The translations under genes were made by a program, and so were the position numbers. 64,000 nucleotides of DNA from Lepidurus packardi (taxonomy: Eukaryota; Arthropoda; Branchiopoda; Notostraca; Triopsidae). Positions 42,206 through 51,108 of the stretch are shown piece by piece. The stretch spans positions 124,001 to 188,000 of the forward strand of contig JAKZAN010000055.1 in assembly GCA_023053545.1 (NCBI GenBank), read 5' to 3'. The notes beneath the pieces are model-generated. The model was not told the DNA's origin. It saw nothing but the letters and a program-made list of their open reading frames with translations, and searched no databases. Each line of letters opens with the position of its first letter. The stretch's first letter is position 1.

Positions 42206-42528
42206 TGCCTGTCAAAAACGAAAACTTTTTTGAAAGAGTCTACGAAGTAGCAAAACGAATTCCATACGGAAAAATCACCTCCTATGGCGCAATAGCAAAT
42301 TACTTATCATCCCCTGGAGCAGCCAGAATGGTGGGCTGGGCCATGAACGCCTCACACAACAATAGCGAAATTCCTGCACATCGCGTTGTCAATCGAAACG
42401 GATTGCTCACCGGAAAACATCATTTCGACGGCACAAACCTCATGCAACAGCTCCTTGAAAGCGAAGGAATCACGGTCATAGAAAACAAAATCCAAGATTT
42501 CGACAAACACTTTTGGACTCCCCAATAA
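42205..42528 (+). CDS. Alkyltransferase-like (ATL) DNA damage protein
   Basis: Start taken at ATG 42205, overlapping the LysE stop; the TTG two codons upstream is less likely. A 107-residue MGMT C-terminal-domain protein: VAKRIPYGKITSYGAIANYL (helix-turn-helix region) and GAARMVGWAMNAS (arginine finger R41). The active-site block is IPAHRVVNRNG, where the methyl-accepting Cys of MGMT (PCHR) is Ala58. It cannot transfer alkyl groups and should instead bind O6-alkylguanine lesions and pass them to nucleotide-excision repair, as known for ATL proteins. Confidence 0.92.
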   Translation: MPVKNENFFERVYEVAKRIPYGKITSYGAIANYLSSPGAARMVGWAMNASHNNSEIPAHRVVNRNGLLTGKHHFDGTNLMQQLLESEGITVIENKIQDFDKHFWTPQ

Positions 42529-42621
42529 AAACAAGTTTCCATTTCCTAAATCCGCTAAAAAATCAACGCATAATTCGCATTGGAAATATTGCAAAAAACA
42601 ATATTTTCCTGCTGGTTTTAC

Positions 42622-42629
42622 TATCTTTG
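42622..42629 (+). promoter_or_regulatory. -7 box of the mrp-nifU unit
   Basis: TATCTTTG, 47 bp before the Mrp start codon. I could not place a clear -33 element. Confidence 0.55.
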
Positions 42630-42676
42630 CAATCTGAATTTAGTCTTAATAAGCATTCAGAAAACAACATACATCC

Positions 42677-43813
42677 ATGAAATTAGATAGAAAAGAAATT
42701 TTAAAAGCGCTTGAAAGCATCTCAGTGGCAGGCGAAGGTAAAAATATGGTAGAAAGCGGCGCTGTCAAAAACGTCGTAACTTTCGGAGAAGAAGCAATCA
42801 TCGACCTAGTACTCTCAACGCCAGCAATGCACATCAAAAAACGCGCTGAAGACGATATCCGAAAACTAATTCACGAAAAATTTTCTCCAGACGCCAAAGT
42901 AAAAGTCAACATCAAAGTTGAAGCGCCAGCAGCAGAAAATCCCAATCAAATTAAAGGAAAAGCCATTCCAGGCATTCAAAATATCATTGCCGTAGCATCA
43001 GGAAAAGGTGGTGTCGGAAAATCAACCGTAACCGCAAATCTTGCAGTAACATTAGGCAAAATGGGATTCCGCGTTGGGGTTCTCGACGCAGATATCTACG
43101 GCCCGTCGATGCCAATTATGTTCGATGTCGAATCAGAAAAACCAATTTCTGTAACCGTCGACGGAAAATCAAAAATGAAACCAGTAGAAAGCTACGAAAT
43201 CAAAATCTTATCAATCGGATTTTTCACCGCACCAAGTCAAGCCGTAATCTGGCGCGGCCCAATGGCATCAAAAGCATTAAACCAAATGATTTTTGACGCA
43301 GATTGGGGCGAATTGGATTTCTTGCTAATCGATCTACCGCCAGGAACAGGCGACATCCATTTATCGATCATGCAAGCACTTCCAATTACAGGCGCAGTAG
43401 TCGTGAGCACGCCACAAGCTGTTGCATTAGCAGATGCTAAAAAAGGCGTGTCAATGTTTTTATCAGACAGTATCAATGTTCCCGTTTTGGGAATTGTCGA
43501 GAACATGGCCTACTTCACGCCAGAAGAATTGCCAAACAACAAATATTACATCTTCGGAAAAGAAGGCGCAAAAAACCTTGCAGAAGATCTAAATGTACCA
43601 TTTTTAGGCGAAGTCCCAATCGTACAATCCATTCGGGAAGCAGGCGACATCGGTCGTCCAGCCGCATTGCAAATCGGCTCAGTAATCGAGAACGTTTTCA
43701 ATGAAGTAACCCGAAATATCGTGTCAGAAGTAGTCCGCAGAAACGACAACCTGCCGCCAACAGAAGCCATCAAAATCACAACAATGGCAGGCTGTTCCGC
43801 AGTAAAAAAATAA
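42677..43813 (+). CDS. Mrp/NBP35-family P-loop ATPase (Fe-S carrier)
   Basis: A 378-residue protein. A DUF59/MIP18-like N domain (about 1-85) is followed by a P-loop ATPase with deviant Walker A ASGKGGVGKSTV (107-118), Walker B LLIDLPPGTGD, and YGPSMPIMF. Mrp proteins bind and deliver Fe-S clusters. The usual CxxC cluster motif of ApbC after ENM is absent here (ENMAYFTPEELPNNKYY), and the only late cysteine is in AGCSAVKK. It lies 21 bp upstream of a NifU C-terminal-domain gene, which supports a role in Fe-S assembly. Confidence 0.92.
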   Translation: MKLDRKEILKALESISVAGEGKNMVESGAVKNVVTFGEEAIIDLVLSTPAMHIKKRAEDDIRKLIHEKFSPDAKVKVNIKVEAPAAENPNQIKGKAIPGIQNIIAVASGKGGVGKSTVTANLAVTLGKMGFRVGVLDADIYGPSMPIMFDVESEKPISVTVDGKSKMKPVESYEIKILSIGFFTAPSQAVIWRGPMASKALNQMIFDADWGELDFLLIDLPPGTGDIHLSIMQALPITGAVVVSTPQAVALADAKKGVSMFLSDSINVPVLGIVENMAYFTPEELPNNKYYIFGKEGAKNLAEDLNVPFLGEVPIVQSIREAGDIGRPAALQIGSVIENVFNEVTRNIVSEVVRRNDNLPPTEAIKITTMAGCSAVKK

Positions 43814-43834
43814 AATAACCGAAAATTAACGATT

Positions 43835-44074
43835 ATGACCACAGAAGAATTGTTCTCAACCGTACAAAAGGCGCTGGAAGAAATTCGCCCGTTCTTAAAC
43901 TCAGATGGCGGCGACATTTCATTAGTAGGAATCGAAGATGATCGGCACGTAACTGTCCGTTTTGAAGGCGCTTGCGTGGGTTGCAGCGTAAACAGAATGA
44001 CACTAAAAGCAGGCGTCGAAACCACCATCAAGAAGTTCGCACCGCAAATCGAAACCGTCACAAATATCGCATAA
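43835..44074 (+). CDS. NifU C-terminal-domain Fe-S scaffold
   Basis: A 79-residue stand-alone NifU C-domain: PFLNSDGGDISLVGI and then the cluster-binding GACVGCSVNRMTLKAGVE with its CxxC pair. It carries a labile [4Fe-4S] or [2Fe-2S] cluster for transfer to apo-proteins. It is co-directional with Mrp 21 bp upstream and most likely acts together with it. Repeat copy C follows 10 bp after its stop codon. Confidence 0.95.
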   Translation: MTTEELFSTVQKALEEIRPFLNSDGGDISLVGIEDDRHVTVRFEGACVGCSVNRMTLKAGVETTIKKFAPQIETVTNIA

Positions 44075-44084
44075 TTTTAAATTT

Positions 44085-44180
44085 GGGCGTGCCCCGCAAA
44101 AAAAGCGGGTCGGGCTTTTGTTGCAATGCGATTGCCTTAAAAAAAAGGCAACCGCGATTTCCACGACAATCCCTCACGCA
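44085..44180 (+). repeat. Structured intergenic repeat, copy C
   Basis: A GGGCGT start, hairpin CCCCGC/GCGGGT, CGGGCTTTTGTTGCAAT, and a second hairpin with different arms GCGATTGCC/GGCAACCGC (one mismatch). The tail is GATTTCCACGACAATCCC and an ACGCA end. It is on the sense strand directly after nifU. Confidence 0.85.
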
Positions 44181-44266
44181 AAACACCGCCCTAATAATGA
44201 CATTTATCATAGAAAAGAAGTTCCATTTTTCTAACCTTTGACAAAATTTCAGACCCGCTAATAAAA

Positions 44267-45319
44267 ATGATCAAAACAGACATACTCATCATCGGAGCAG
44301 GACCAACCGGACTATTTGCCGTTTTCGAAGCGGGACTGCTAAAACTAAAATGCCACATCATTGACGCGCTCCCGCAGCCCGGCGGCCAACTAGCAGAACT
44401 ATACCCCAAAAAACCCATTTTCGACATTCCTGGATTTCCAGAAGTTCTAGCAGGCGATTTGGTTGACAACTTGATGGAGCAAATTAAACAATTCCAACCT
44501 GGATTCACCCTAGGCGAACGCGCCGAAACAATCGATAAATTAGAAGATGGAACCTTCATCGTCACCACAGATAAAGGCACAAAACACCACGCAAATGCAG
44601 TTGCAATTGCAGGCGGCCTGGGCAGTTTTGAACCCAGAAAGCCACTAATCGACAACATCCAATTTTACGAAGATAAAGGTGTTGAATACTTCGTGAAAAA
44701 CCCTGAAAAATACAGAAACAAAAAAATAGTGATTGCCGGCGGAGGCGACTCTGCACTCGACTGGAGTATTTTCCTTTCCAATGTAGCTGCTGACGTAACC
44801 TTAATCCACCGCAGAAACGAATTCCGCGGCGCATTAGACTCGGTTGAAAAAGTGCAAGAATTAAAGAATCTTGGCAAAATCAAACTCATAACACCGGCAG
44901 AAGTTATAGCCATTTCAGGAACAGACCATCTGACGGCCATAACAATCGACGAAAACGGTACACAACGCGAAGTTGAAACCGACCATTTTATTCCATTGTT
45001 CGGGCTTTCTCCAAAATTGGGCCCAATCGCAAATTGGGGATTGGAAATCGAGAAAAATGCCATTAAAGTTGACAACGCATTAGACTACCAAACCAATATC
45101 CCAGGTATCTATGCAATCGGTGATGTGAACACATACCCAGGGAAACTAAAACTTATTTTGTGCGGCTTTCATGAAGCCACATTAATGTGTCAAAGCGTAT
45201 ACCAGCGCATGAACCCGGGCAAAAAATACGTCCTAAAATACACAACGGTTTCAGGTGTAGACGGTTTCGACGGCACCCGCAAAGAAGCTGAAAAAGCAGT
45301 TGTAAAAGCAATCGACTAA
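44267..45319 (+). CDS. Ferredoxin-NADP reductase, thioredoxin-reductase type
   Basis: A 350-residue flavoprotein. FAD motif DILIIGAGPTGLFAVFEAG (residues 4-22), PQPGGQLAELYPKKPIFDI, NADPH-binding IVIAGGGDSALDWSIFL, and the C-terminal FAD contact YAIGDVNTYPGKLKLI. The redox-active CxxC of thioredoxin reductase is missing, as expected for this ferredoxin-NADP reductase type. It moves electrons between NADPH and ferredoxin in the cytoplasm. A ferredoxin gene follows after 29 bp and is its probable partner. Confidence 0.93.
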   Translation: MIKTDILIIGAGPTGLFAVFEAGLLKLKCHIIDALPQPGGQLAELYPKKPIFDIPGFPEVLAGDLVDNLMEQIKQFQPGFTLGERAETIDKLEDGTFIVTTDKGTKHHANAVAIAGGLGSFEPRKPLIDNIQFYEDKGVEYFVKNPEKYRNKKIVIAGGGDSALDWSIFLSNVAADVTLIHRRNEFRGALDSVEKVQELKNLGKIKLITPAEVIAISGTDHLTAITIDENGTQREVETDHFIPLFGLSPKLGPIANWGLEIEKNAIKVDNALDYQTNIPGIYAIGDVNTYPGKLKLILCGFHEATLMCQSVYQRMNPGKKYVLKYTTVSGVDGFDGTRKEAEKAVVKAID

Positions 45320-45348
45320 AACTTACCGTTAAGCAACAATTCAAAAAC

Positions 45349-45681
45349 ATGCAAGAAGACATAACAATTTACATTACCGACAGAGACGGCGTTCAACATG
45401 AAGTGCAAGCGCCAACAGACATGAACATGAACGTAATGGAATTGGTTCGGATGTATGAGCTAGCTCCTGAGGGAACAATCGGGATTTGTGGCGGCATGGC
45501 AATGTGCGCATCTTGTCAGTGTTATGTCCTTAGCGAGACAGCACTTCCCGAAATGGGCGACGAAGAAGAAGCAATGCTTTCAGAAGCATATAACGTAAAA
45601 CCAAATAGCCGATTGGGCTGTCAAATAGCAATTACGGAAGCTTTAGACGGACTTCAGGTCGAATTGGCACCGGAAGTATAA
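45349..45681 (+). CDS. [2Fe-2S] ferredoxin, adrenodoxin type
   Basis: A 110-residue ferredoxin. Cluster ligands C47, C53 and C56 (ICGGMAMCASC, C-x5-C-x2-C) and C91 (RLGCQI) follow the adrenodoxin/Isc-ferredoxin pattern. An acidic stretch (EMGDEEEAML) forms the partner-docking surface. It should receive electrons from the reductase encoded just upstream. Together with Mrp and NifU, this part of the window is a small Fe-S/redox block. A bidirectional terminator follows. Confidence 0.95.
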   Translation: MQEDITIYITDRDGVQHEVQAPTDMNMNVMELVRMYELAPEGTIGICGGMAMCASCQCYVLSETALPEMGDEEEAMLSEAYNVKPNSRLGCQIAITEALDGLQVELAPEV

Positions 45682-45700
45682 ATTTCACAATTACCAAATA

Positions 45701-45732
45701 AAAAAAGCCTTCGAAATCTTCGAAGGCTTTTG
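45701..45732. terminator. Bidirectional terminator between ferredoxin and M43 protease
   Basis: AAGCCTTCGAA and TTCGAAGGCTT form an 11-bp stem around a 3-nt loop, with A and T runs on the two sides; it serves convergent genes. Confidence 0.85.
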
Positions 45733-45752
45733 TATTTTAATACAGGTTGCAA

Positions 45753-47810
45753 TTATTGCTTAACGAACTGTAAAGTCTTAGTCTCGCCTTCTTTAGAAAT
45801 GCGAATCAAATATACACCTGATTGGAAATTAGCAGTATTGACCGATAAATCTGCAGCCGAACCGACTCTTTTTTCTACAATAAGCTGACCTACTGTGTTA
45901 TAGATGCTATAAAATTCAGGCAAGAAATTACTGTCTGAAACCGCAATATTCAGCATGTCTTTAGCAGGATTTGGATACAAAGCTATATTTTGCAATGCCA
46001 TAAAAGCAGGCGATGCAAGAGAAGTATCAATCCCAAAACGTACAACTTCACTGTCATCAAAAGTGCCTCCAGCAGCCACAACAATATTTCCAGGGGTCTT
46101 TATGCTGTAGTATCCATTGCCATAATCACAGCAGATGCCATCTTGTCCAGAATCTGTAATCGTGAACGTATAACATTGCCCATTAACAACTGTCCAGGTT
46201 TGTGTAATTAGCGCTGGAAGCGCAGTTGAATTAGTATAAGGTCCACCGCTGTATACCACAGTTCCAGCTGAGTTTTTCAAATTCCAACGCGTTTCACTAC
46301 CGTAAAAATCTTGCTGCAGCACAAAATTCAAAGTTGTGGTATTGTACTTTGCATCAATCGTGAAAGGATACGATTTTGTTGAATTATCCGTATAAACATC
46401 AGCAACACCATTAACCGTAAAAACCGAAACGTTTAGTGTATGGTTGCCAGAGGTAGCCGTAATGCTCGGCAAAGGAAATGTAGCCAATGCATTAGTCGCT
46501 AGCGAACCAGTCCAGTTATAAGACGCATCGGCTCCGCCATCAACATTATAACGGATAACAGCTGTCGTCAAAGTAGCAGTCCCCATGTTCCGCAGCGTAC
46601 ATGTTGGCGCAAAACTCGTGCTGCAACCTGTTATGTTTAAATTTGTTGCATTAAGCGACCCGTCATTCACATAAACAGTTGGCGTGTTGCACACATTAGA
46701 AGTACGCAATGAAGCGCGACGAGGTGAATTTGCCATTACAGCCAGCATCCGATCCTTTTGATTTAAAGTAAAAATATTCATGCAAGCGTCATCTGAATAG
46801 TCCATATAATTCTGAACCATATCCAATCCTGGATTAGAAGGACACGTATCTACACCTGTTTCACATCCATAATGCTCAACGTTCGCTTGTGGCGTATCCA
46901 AACAAAAATCGTCTTCTTCACATTGGTCACTATCACCCCAAATGTGGACTAGACCAAAACAATGTCCAATTTCATGTGTAGCAGTTCTTCCTTTGTCGTA
47001 TGTATTAAAATACGTACCAACATTAGCTATCAATCTTGATCCAAAAGTACGGTAATCAATCACGACGCCATCTGAATTCGCCAATCCCATATTTGCATTT
47101 AAGCCAGGCAATCCTGAATTACTCGGAAATTGCGCATAACCTAAAACGCCATTCAATTCGGCACTCTGGCTATCTGAAAAATAGCAAACCCAGATGTTAA
47201 AATAACGACTTGGATCCCATTGTGTTTGCGGCTTCATTTGTGTTTCTACAGAAGAAAATGTTGAATAGGTTGCAGGCGTTCTTTGGACGCGGTTAATTCC
47301 ATTTGTCGCTCCACCATCTGGATTTGTTTGTGCCAAACAGAACTGAATTTCAACATCTGCGCCAACCGGATTTGTATTGTGTCCAGGTGTACCCAGCATT
47401 TTTCTGAAATCTTGATTTAGAACTGTAATCTGTGAAATAACCCGTGCATCAGCAATATTTTCGTTAACCCCTAGCGCATCGCCATTATGAATTACGTGCA
47501 CGACTACTGGAACGTTAATAATAATGTGTGGGTTGCGCCCAGCATTTGACTGTCTTTTTGCAACTTCAGCGGCAACCTTTGGTGCAATCCATTGCTCAAA
47601 AGCAGCGCTTGTTGCGCGATCTGGATATTGCTTTCTCAAAGCCGATTCATATTCTGTCGATACACATCTTAACAAGCCGTTTTCAGGGTTGCGTTTGCTT
47701 ATGGTAGTAGTGTATGCTTTCCCTCCTTTGGTTTTGTTTTGAGCAACTGAAGTTAAGGCAGTTACACAAAAAACCAATTGCAGCAAAAGCAAGCAAGTAA
47801 TTTTGTTCAT
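45753..47810 (-). CDS. Secreted M43 (pappalysin-type) metalloprotease with T9SS tail
   Basis: A 685-residue protein: signal peptide (1-23), a pro-region, then an M43 catalytic domain. The zinc motif is HEIGHCFGLVH (H279, E280, H283, H289), and DDFCLDTPQ and the Met-turn QNYMDYSDD follow. After it come a CARDB-like Ig domain (about 385-490), a further beta domain with CYTFTITDSGQDGICCDYG, and a type A T9SS sorting signal (LYPNPAKDMLNIAV ... LQFVKQ). It is an exported zinc protease acting on peptides or proteins outside the cell. It stands alone on the minus strand. Confidence 0.95.
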   Translation of the reverse strand: MNKITCLLLLQLVFCVTALTSVAQNKTKGGKAYTTTISKRNPENGLLRCVSTEYESALRKQYPDRATSAAFEQWIAPKVAAEVAKRQSNAGRNPHIIINVPVVVHVIHNGDALGVNENIADARVISQITVLNQDFRKMLGTPGHNTNPVGADVEIQFCLAQTNPDGGATNGINRVQRTPATYSTFSSVETQMKPQTQWDPSRYFNIWVCYFSDSQSAELNGVLGYAQFPSNSGLPGLNANMGLANSDGVVIDYRTFGSRLIANVGTYFNTYDKGRTATHEIGHCFGLVHIWGDSDQCEEDDFCLDTPQANVEHYGCETGVDTCPSNPGLDMVQNYMDYSDDACMNIFTLNQKDRMLAVMANSPRRASLRTSNVCNTPTVYVNDGSLNATNLNITGCSTSFAPTCTLRNMGTATLTTAVIRYNVDGGADASYNWTGSLATNALATFPLPSITATSGNHTLNVSVFTVNGVADVYTDNSTKSYPFTIDAKYNTTTLNFVLQQDFYGSETRWNLKNSAGTVVYSGGPYTNSTALPALITQTWTVVNGQCYTFTITDSGQDGICCDYGNGYYSIKTPGNIVVAAGGTFDDSEVVRFGIDTSLASPAFMALQNIALYPNPAKDMLNIAVSDSNFLPEFYSIYNTVGQLIVEKRVGSAADLSVNTANFQSGVYLIRISKEGETKTLQFVKQ

Positions 47811-47901
47811 AAAATGGGTTTTAAAGTTAATGTTTGCTCGTTAAGCCGCGCTAAAGTAATATAATTCTTGTTTAATAACTCAAAAAATCGGCAAAAAGAC
47901 T

Positions 47902-47935
47902 AAAAAAAAGGTGTGCAACAACTTGCTGCACACCT
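47902..47935 (-). terminator. Terminator of the DUF3050 gene
   Basis: AGGTGTGCA (47909-47917) pairs with TGCACACCT (47927-47935). On the minus strand the stem is followed by a T8 run, about 90 bp after the DUF3050 stop. Confidence 0.8.
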
Positions 47936-48022
47936 CAATATATCTCAAACGCTGTCGCTCAATAATCTTATACCAGCTCCGCAGCAGCTATCGATTGCCC
48001 AATACAGTCCCAAAGTGCAATT

Positions 48023-48745
48023 CTACGCTCTAAAGCTTCTTTGGAAAACCTCGGCCACTTCTTGCCATTTTTGGACATCGTTACCACATAGTTCGGTCAC
48101 CATCTGCAATGCTTTTGGCCCGTGGTCGTCACCGTCTAATTCAATATGCCGCTCGAAATAGTATATTAATTTACCCAATTCGGTTGGGAAATTCTGCTGG
48201 AAATTTCTCAAAATTTCGGTAAACATTGAAGGAATTAAATCTTCCCTTCCAAACGTAAATGCAGCTGCAATTTTATGCGGTTTTCCTTCGTCGATTATTC
48301 GAAAAGTAAAATCCAAAAATGCCTTTACGTTTGGATGTAAATTGCTTTTCTTTATTGCTACAAAAATATTGCCCAACGAAAACACAGATGCTATAAATTG
48401 CCTAATTTCTGACGTGTTTGCCCCACATTCAGTCATGGCCTCTAAATACATCTCAAAATGACTTAATCTTCTGCCATCTTGCGTTAAATCTGACTCCTCA
48501 GCAACAACAATTTCGTTAATCAAATACCGCGTTCCTGGATTTGGCGTAGCAAACCAAGGCGTAGTCGTACAAGTCAATTTTTGCTGTAAAGCTTTCAAAA
48601 GCGACATAAAATCCCAAACCGCATAAACGTGACTTTCCAGAAAACAATTCAGATCTTCTGGGCGTTGCACTTTTTCATATAAAGGATGTTCCAACAAAGC
48701 TTTACGCTGTGGTTCGATTGCAGAAATGATACTATCTAGGGTCAT
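48023..48745 (-). CDS. DUF3050 (haem-oxygenase-like fold) protein
   Basis: A 240-residue soluble protein. The family block HVYAVWDFMSLLKALQQKL (about 39-57), TRYLINEIVVAEESD (about 73-87), HFEMYLEAM and YYFERHIELDGDDHG carry conserved His/Glu residues. They would form a di-metal site in a haem-oxygenase-like helical bundle. Relatives with this fold include metal-dependent oxidases; the substrate here is not known. The -7 box lies about 14 bp before its start. Confidence 0.88.
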   Translation of the reverse strand: MTLDSIISAIEPQRKALLEHPLYEKVQRPEDLNCFLESHVYAVWDFMSLLKALQQKLTCTTTPWFATPNPGTRYLINEIVVAEESDLTQDGRRLSHFEMYLEAMTECGANTSEIRQFIASVFSLGNIFVAIKKSNLHPNVKAFLDFTFRIIDEGKPHKIAAAFTFGREDLIPSMFTEILRNFQQNFPTELGKLIYYFERHIELDGDDHGPKALQMVTELCGNDVQKWQEVAEVFQRSFRA

Positions 48746-48758
48746 AATTATTTTTTTT

Positions 48759-48766
48759 CAAAGTTA
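48759..48766 (-). promoter_or_regulatory. -7 box of the DUF3050 gene
   Basis: TAACTTTG on the minus strand, about 14 bp upstream of the start codon; it abuts the terminator of the preceding gene. Confidence 0.5.
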
Positions 48767-48769
48767 AAA

Positions 48770-48797
48770 AAAAGCCTCCCGATTTCGGAAGGCTTCA
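48770..48797 (-). terminator. Terminator after the acyl-CoA dehydrogenase gene
   Basis: AAGCCTCCCG pairs with CGGAAGGCTT (one mismatch), followed on the minus strand by a T8-rich run. It lies about 30 bp after the restored stop at 48828, which supports that longer reading of the gene. Confidence 0.7.
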
Positions 48798-48827
48798 TAT
48801 TGATTTTAGCAATGCTAATATAGCTTC

Positions 48828-50007
48828 CTACTTGAATGCTGGTATGCCTGTAATGTCCATTCCCGTGATTAGCAAATGGATATCATGCGTACCTTCATAA
48901 GTGATAACCCGATTCTAAATTCATCATGTGGCGCATGATCGAGTATTCACCAGTGATGCCCATTCCGCCCAAAATCTGACGTGCCTCACGTGCAATATTA
49001 ATCGCCATGTCGACATTGTTTCTTTTTGCCATCGAAATTTGTGCAGTTGTCGCACGGCCTTCATTTCGCAAAACACCCAAACGCCAAGTTAGCAATTGTG
49101 CTTTCGTGATTTCAGTAATCATTTCGGCTAATTTCTTTTGTTGCAATTGAGTTCCTGCAATTGGTTTGTCAAACTGGATGCGCTCTTTTGCATAACGCAA
49201 CGCCGTGTCATAACAATCCATTGCTGCACCAATCGCACCCCATGCAATACCGTAACGAGCCGAATCCAAGCAGCCAAGTGGCGCGCCCAATCCAGATTTG
49301 TTTGGCAACAAGTTTTCTTTTGGAACCTTCACATTGTCAAAAATAAGTTCACCTGTTGCAGAAGCACGAAGCGACCATTTGTTGTGCGTTTCCGGCGTCG
49401 AAAAACCTTCCATTCCGCGTTCCACGATCAGACCATGAATTCGGCCTGTTTCGTCTTTCGCCCAAACCACTGCGATATCAGCAAATGGTGCGTTCGAAAT
49501 CCACATTTTAGCGCCATTCAATAAATAATGATCGCCTTTGTCTTTAAAATTTGTAGTCATGCCACCAGGATTCGAACCATGATCAGGTTCAGTCAATCCA
49601 AAGCATCCCATATATTCTCCTGAAGCAAGCTTCGGAAGGTATTTCATTCTTTGCTCTTCATTTCCGTATTTCCAAATCGGATACATTACCAAAGACGACT
49701 GCACAGAAGCTGTCGAACGCACACCTGAGTCGCCGCGCTCGATCTCTTGCATGATCAAACCATACGAAATTTGGTCAAGTCCTGCGCCACCATATTGCTC
49801 TGGAATGTACGGCCCAAAAGCCCCAATATCTGCCAATCCCTTGATAATCTGCTGCGGAAACTCTGCCTTTTGAGCATAATCCTCGATAATTGGCGAAACA
49901 TCACGCTTCACCCACTCGCGTGCGGCATCACGAACCAAACGATTTTCGTCGGTTAAAAGTTCATCAATAAGGTAATAATCAGGAGCCTGGAATAAATCTG
50001 GTCGCAT
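48828..50007 (-). CDS. Glutaryl-CoA dehydrogenase-like acyl-CoA dehydrogenase, C-terminal frameshift
   Basis: An intact frame from 50007 gives 370 residues ending in MNLESGYHL at 48895. A +1 shift in the GGG run (48908-48910, plus-strand CCC) ends the true frame early. In the next frame the family ending continues as VITYEGTHDIH then LLITGMDITGIPAFK to a stop at 48828, for 392 residues in all. The catalytic glutamate of glutaryl-CoA dehydrogenases lies in TYEGTHDIH, so the shifted product would be inactive. Visible FAD/substrate motifs: CFGLTEPDHGSNPGG, WISNAPFADIAVVWA, RQILGGMGITGEY. It oxidises an acyl-CoA, probably glutaryl-CoA. The shift is most likely a sequence error. Confidence 0.88.
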
Positions 50008-50029
50008 TTTGTTACATTTTTAGTCGTTG

Positions 50030-50059
50030 CAAAAGTAACCAAACAAATACAATTAACAA
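50030..50059 (-). promoter_or_regulatory. Promoter of the acyl-CoA dehydrogenase gene
   Basis: Minus-strand TTG (50057-50059), a 19-nt spacer and TACTTTTG (50030-50037) fit the Bacteroidetes consensus; the start codon is 22 bp further. Confidence 0.65.
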
Positions 50060-50101
50060 ATGAACAAATGTTATAATTAATCTTTATTTACTGATTATTT
50101 T

Positions 50102-50260
50102 GGGCGAATGCCGTGATTAGCATTTATTTTTTCAAACGATTTCGTAAAACGGCACCGCGCTGTTCGCTGCAATTTTTTTCCGGGACAAGATTTATCTCAA
50201 AATCGAACCTGAATATCCGGAAAAAAGATTTCCGCTGCCATCGCTTTCGCGGGCGTGGGT
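50102..50260 (+). repeat. Structured intergenic repeat, copy D (divergent)
   Basis: It has the same plan with changed sequence. A GGGCG start is followed by hairpin TGCCGT/ACGGCA. Next come GCTGCAAT and a second hairpin with arms TTTCCGG/CCGGAAA. The tail is GATTTCCGCTGCCATCGC. It lies antisense to the flanking minus-strand genes. Confidence 0.65.
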
Positions 50261-50290
50261 GATGGCAAACAAAATTCGTAGCGGAAAAGC

Positions 50291-50997
50291 CTACATCTTC
50301 AAATAAAAATCCTTTGTCAACGCGACATATTCGGGTGTATATTCGTGTCGGGCTATTTCGATTGTAAGTTCATCTTCTGCCAAATCTTGTTTGGTTCGGG
50401 AAAAAGCGATCAAGCTGCGCTTGATTTCGGCGGTTGATGTGCCTTTAACGCGGGTAATTTTGAAGGGATATAATTCCCATTCCGTCGCCATTTCCACAAA
50501 AGATGCTTCTTCCTTGAATGGCATAATTACGCAGAAAATCCCGTGTTCAGACAACAGCAAATCGGCAGCTTCGAGTAGCATTTCGAAAGGCATGGCATCT
50601 GCAAATCGTGCCAAGTCGCGTTGTTCATGATCGGACTTGTAATCGTCTGTGTAGAAAGGCGGATTGGAAACAATCAGGTCATATTGGTCTTCTGGCTCCT
50701 CGATGAATTCGTCTAGGCCAGCGTGGTAACCAAAACAAACGATCTGACCAAGGCGATGCTTCAAAATTTTCGACTGCTTGCTCGTATGCTTCGCTCGTCG
50801 ATTTCGAGTGCATCGATCTGTTCAGCGGTTGAACGTTGCGCGAGCATCAAAGAAATTAGTCCTGTGCCAGCGCCAATGTCTAAAATAGAAAAACACTGAT
50901 TTGGTATTGGCGACCATGCGCCTAGCAATACGCCGTCGGTACCGACTTTCATTGCGGATTTGTCTTGGTTTAGGGAAAACTTTTTGAATTGGAACAT
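50291..50997 (-). pseudogene. tRNA1(Val) (adenine(37)-N6)-methyltransferase (TrmN6/YfiC-like), frameshifted
   Basis: Start at 50997 ([20 protein letters not shown]). The N-terminal half carries SAM motif [19 protein letters not shown], and the second half has the N6-methyltransferase motif IVSNPPFYTDDY. Between them two +1 shifts, at 50793 and in the A4 run 50732-50735, put the middle ([20 protein letters not shown]) in a third frame. With both corrected the 235-residue protein is full length. TrmN6 methylates A37 of tRNA1(Val). I label it a pseudogene for the sequence as given, but the pattern shared with its neighbours suggests sequence error. Confidence 0.88.
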
Positions 50998-51014
50998 ATT
51001 GTTAGGATGGCAGA

Positions 51015-51100
51015 CTAGCCCAGATTGCAGCGAAAATCCTTTTGAACTGAAGCGAACGCGTAAGTTCGAAAGATTGAAGCGGAAAGCTGGAAATAGCTCC
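51015..51100 (-). repeat. Structured intergenic repeat, copy E (GGAGC type)
   Basis: On the minus strand: a GGAGCTATTTCC start, CAGCTTTCCGCTTCAAT, a hairpin with arms CTTTCGAAC/GTTCAAAAG, then GATTTTCGCTGCAATC and a GGGCTAG end. It shares the CAAT-hairpin-GATTTYC core with copies A-D and sits on the sense strand between rimM and trmN6. Confidence 0.8.
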
Positions 51101-51108
51101 AAATAAAA

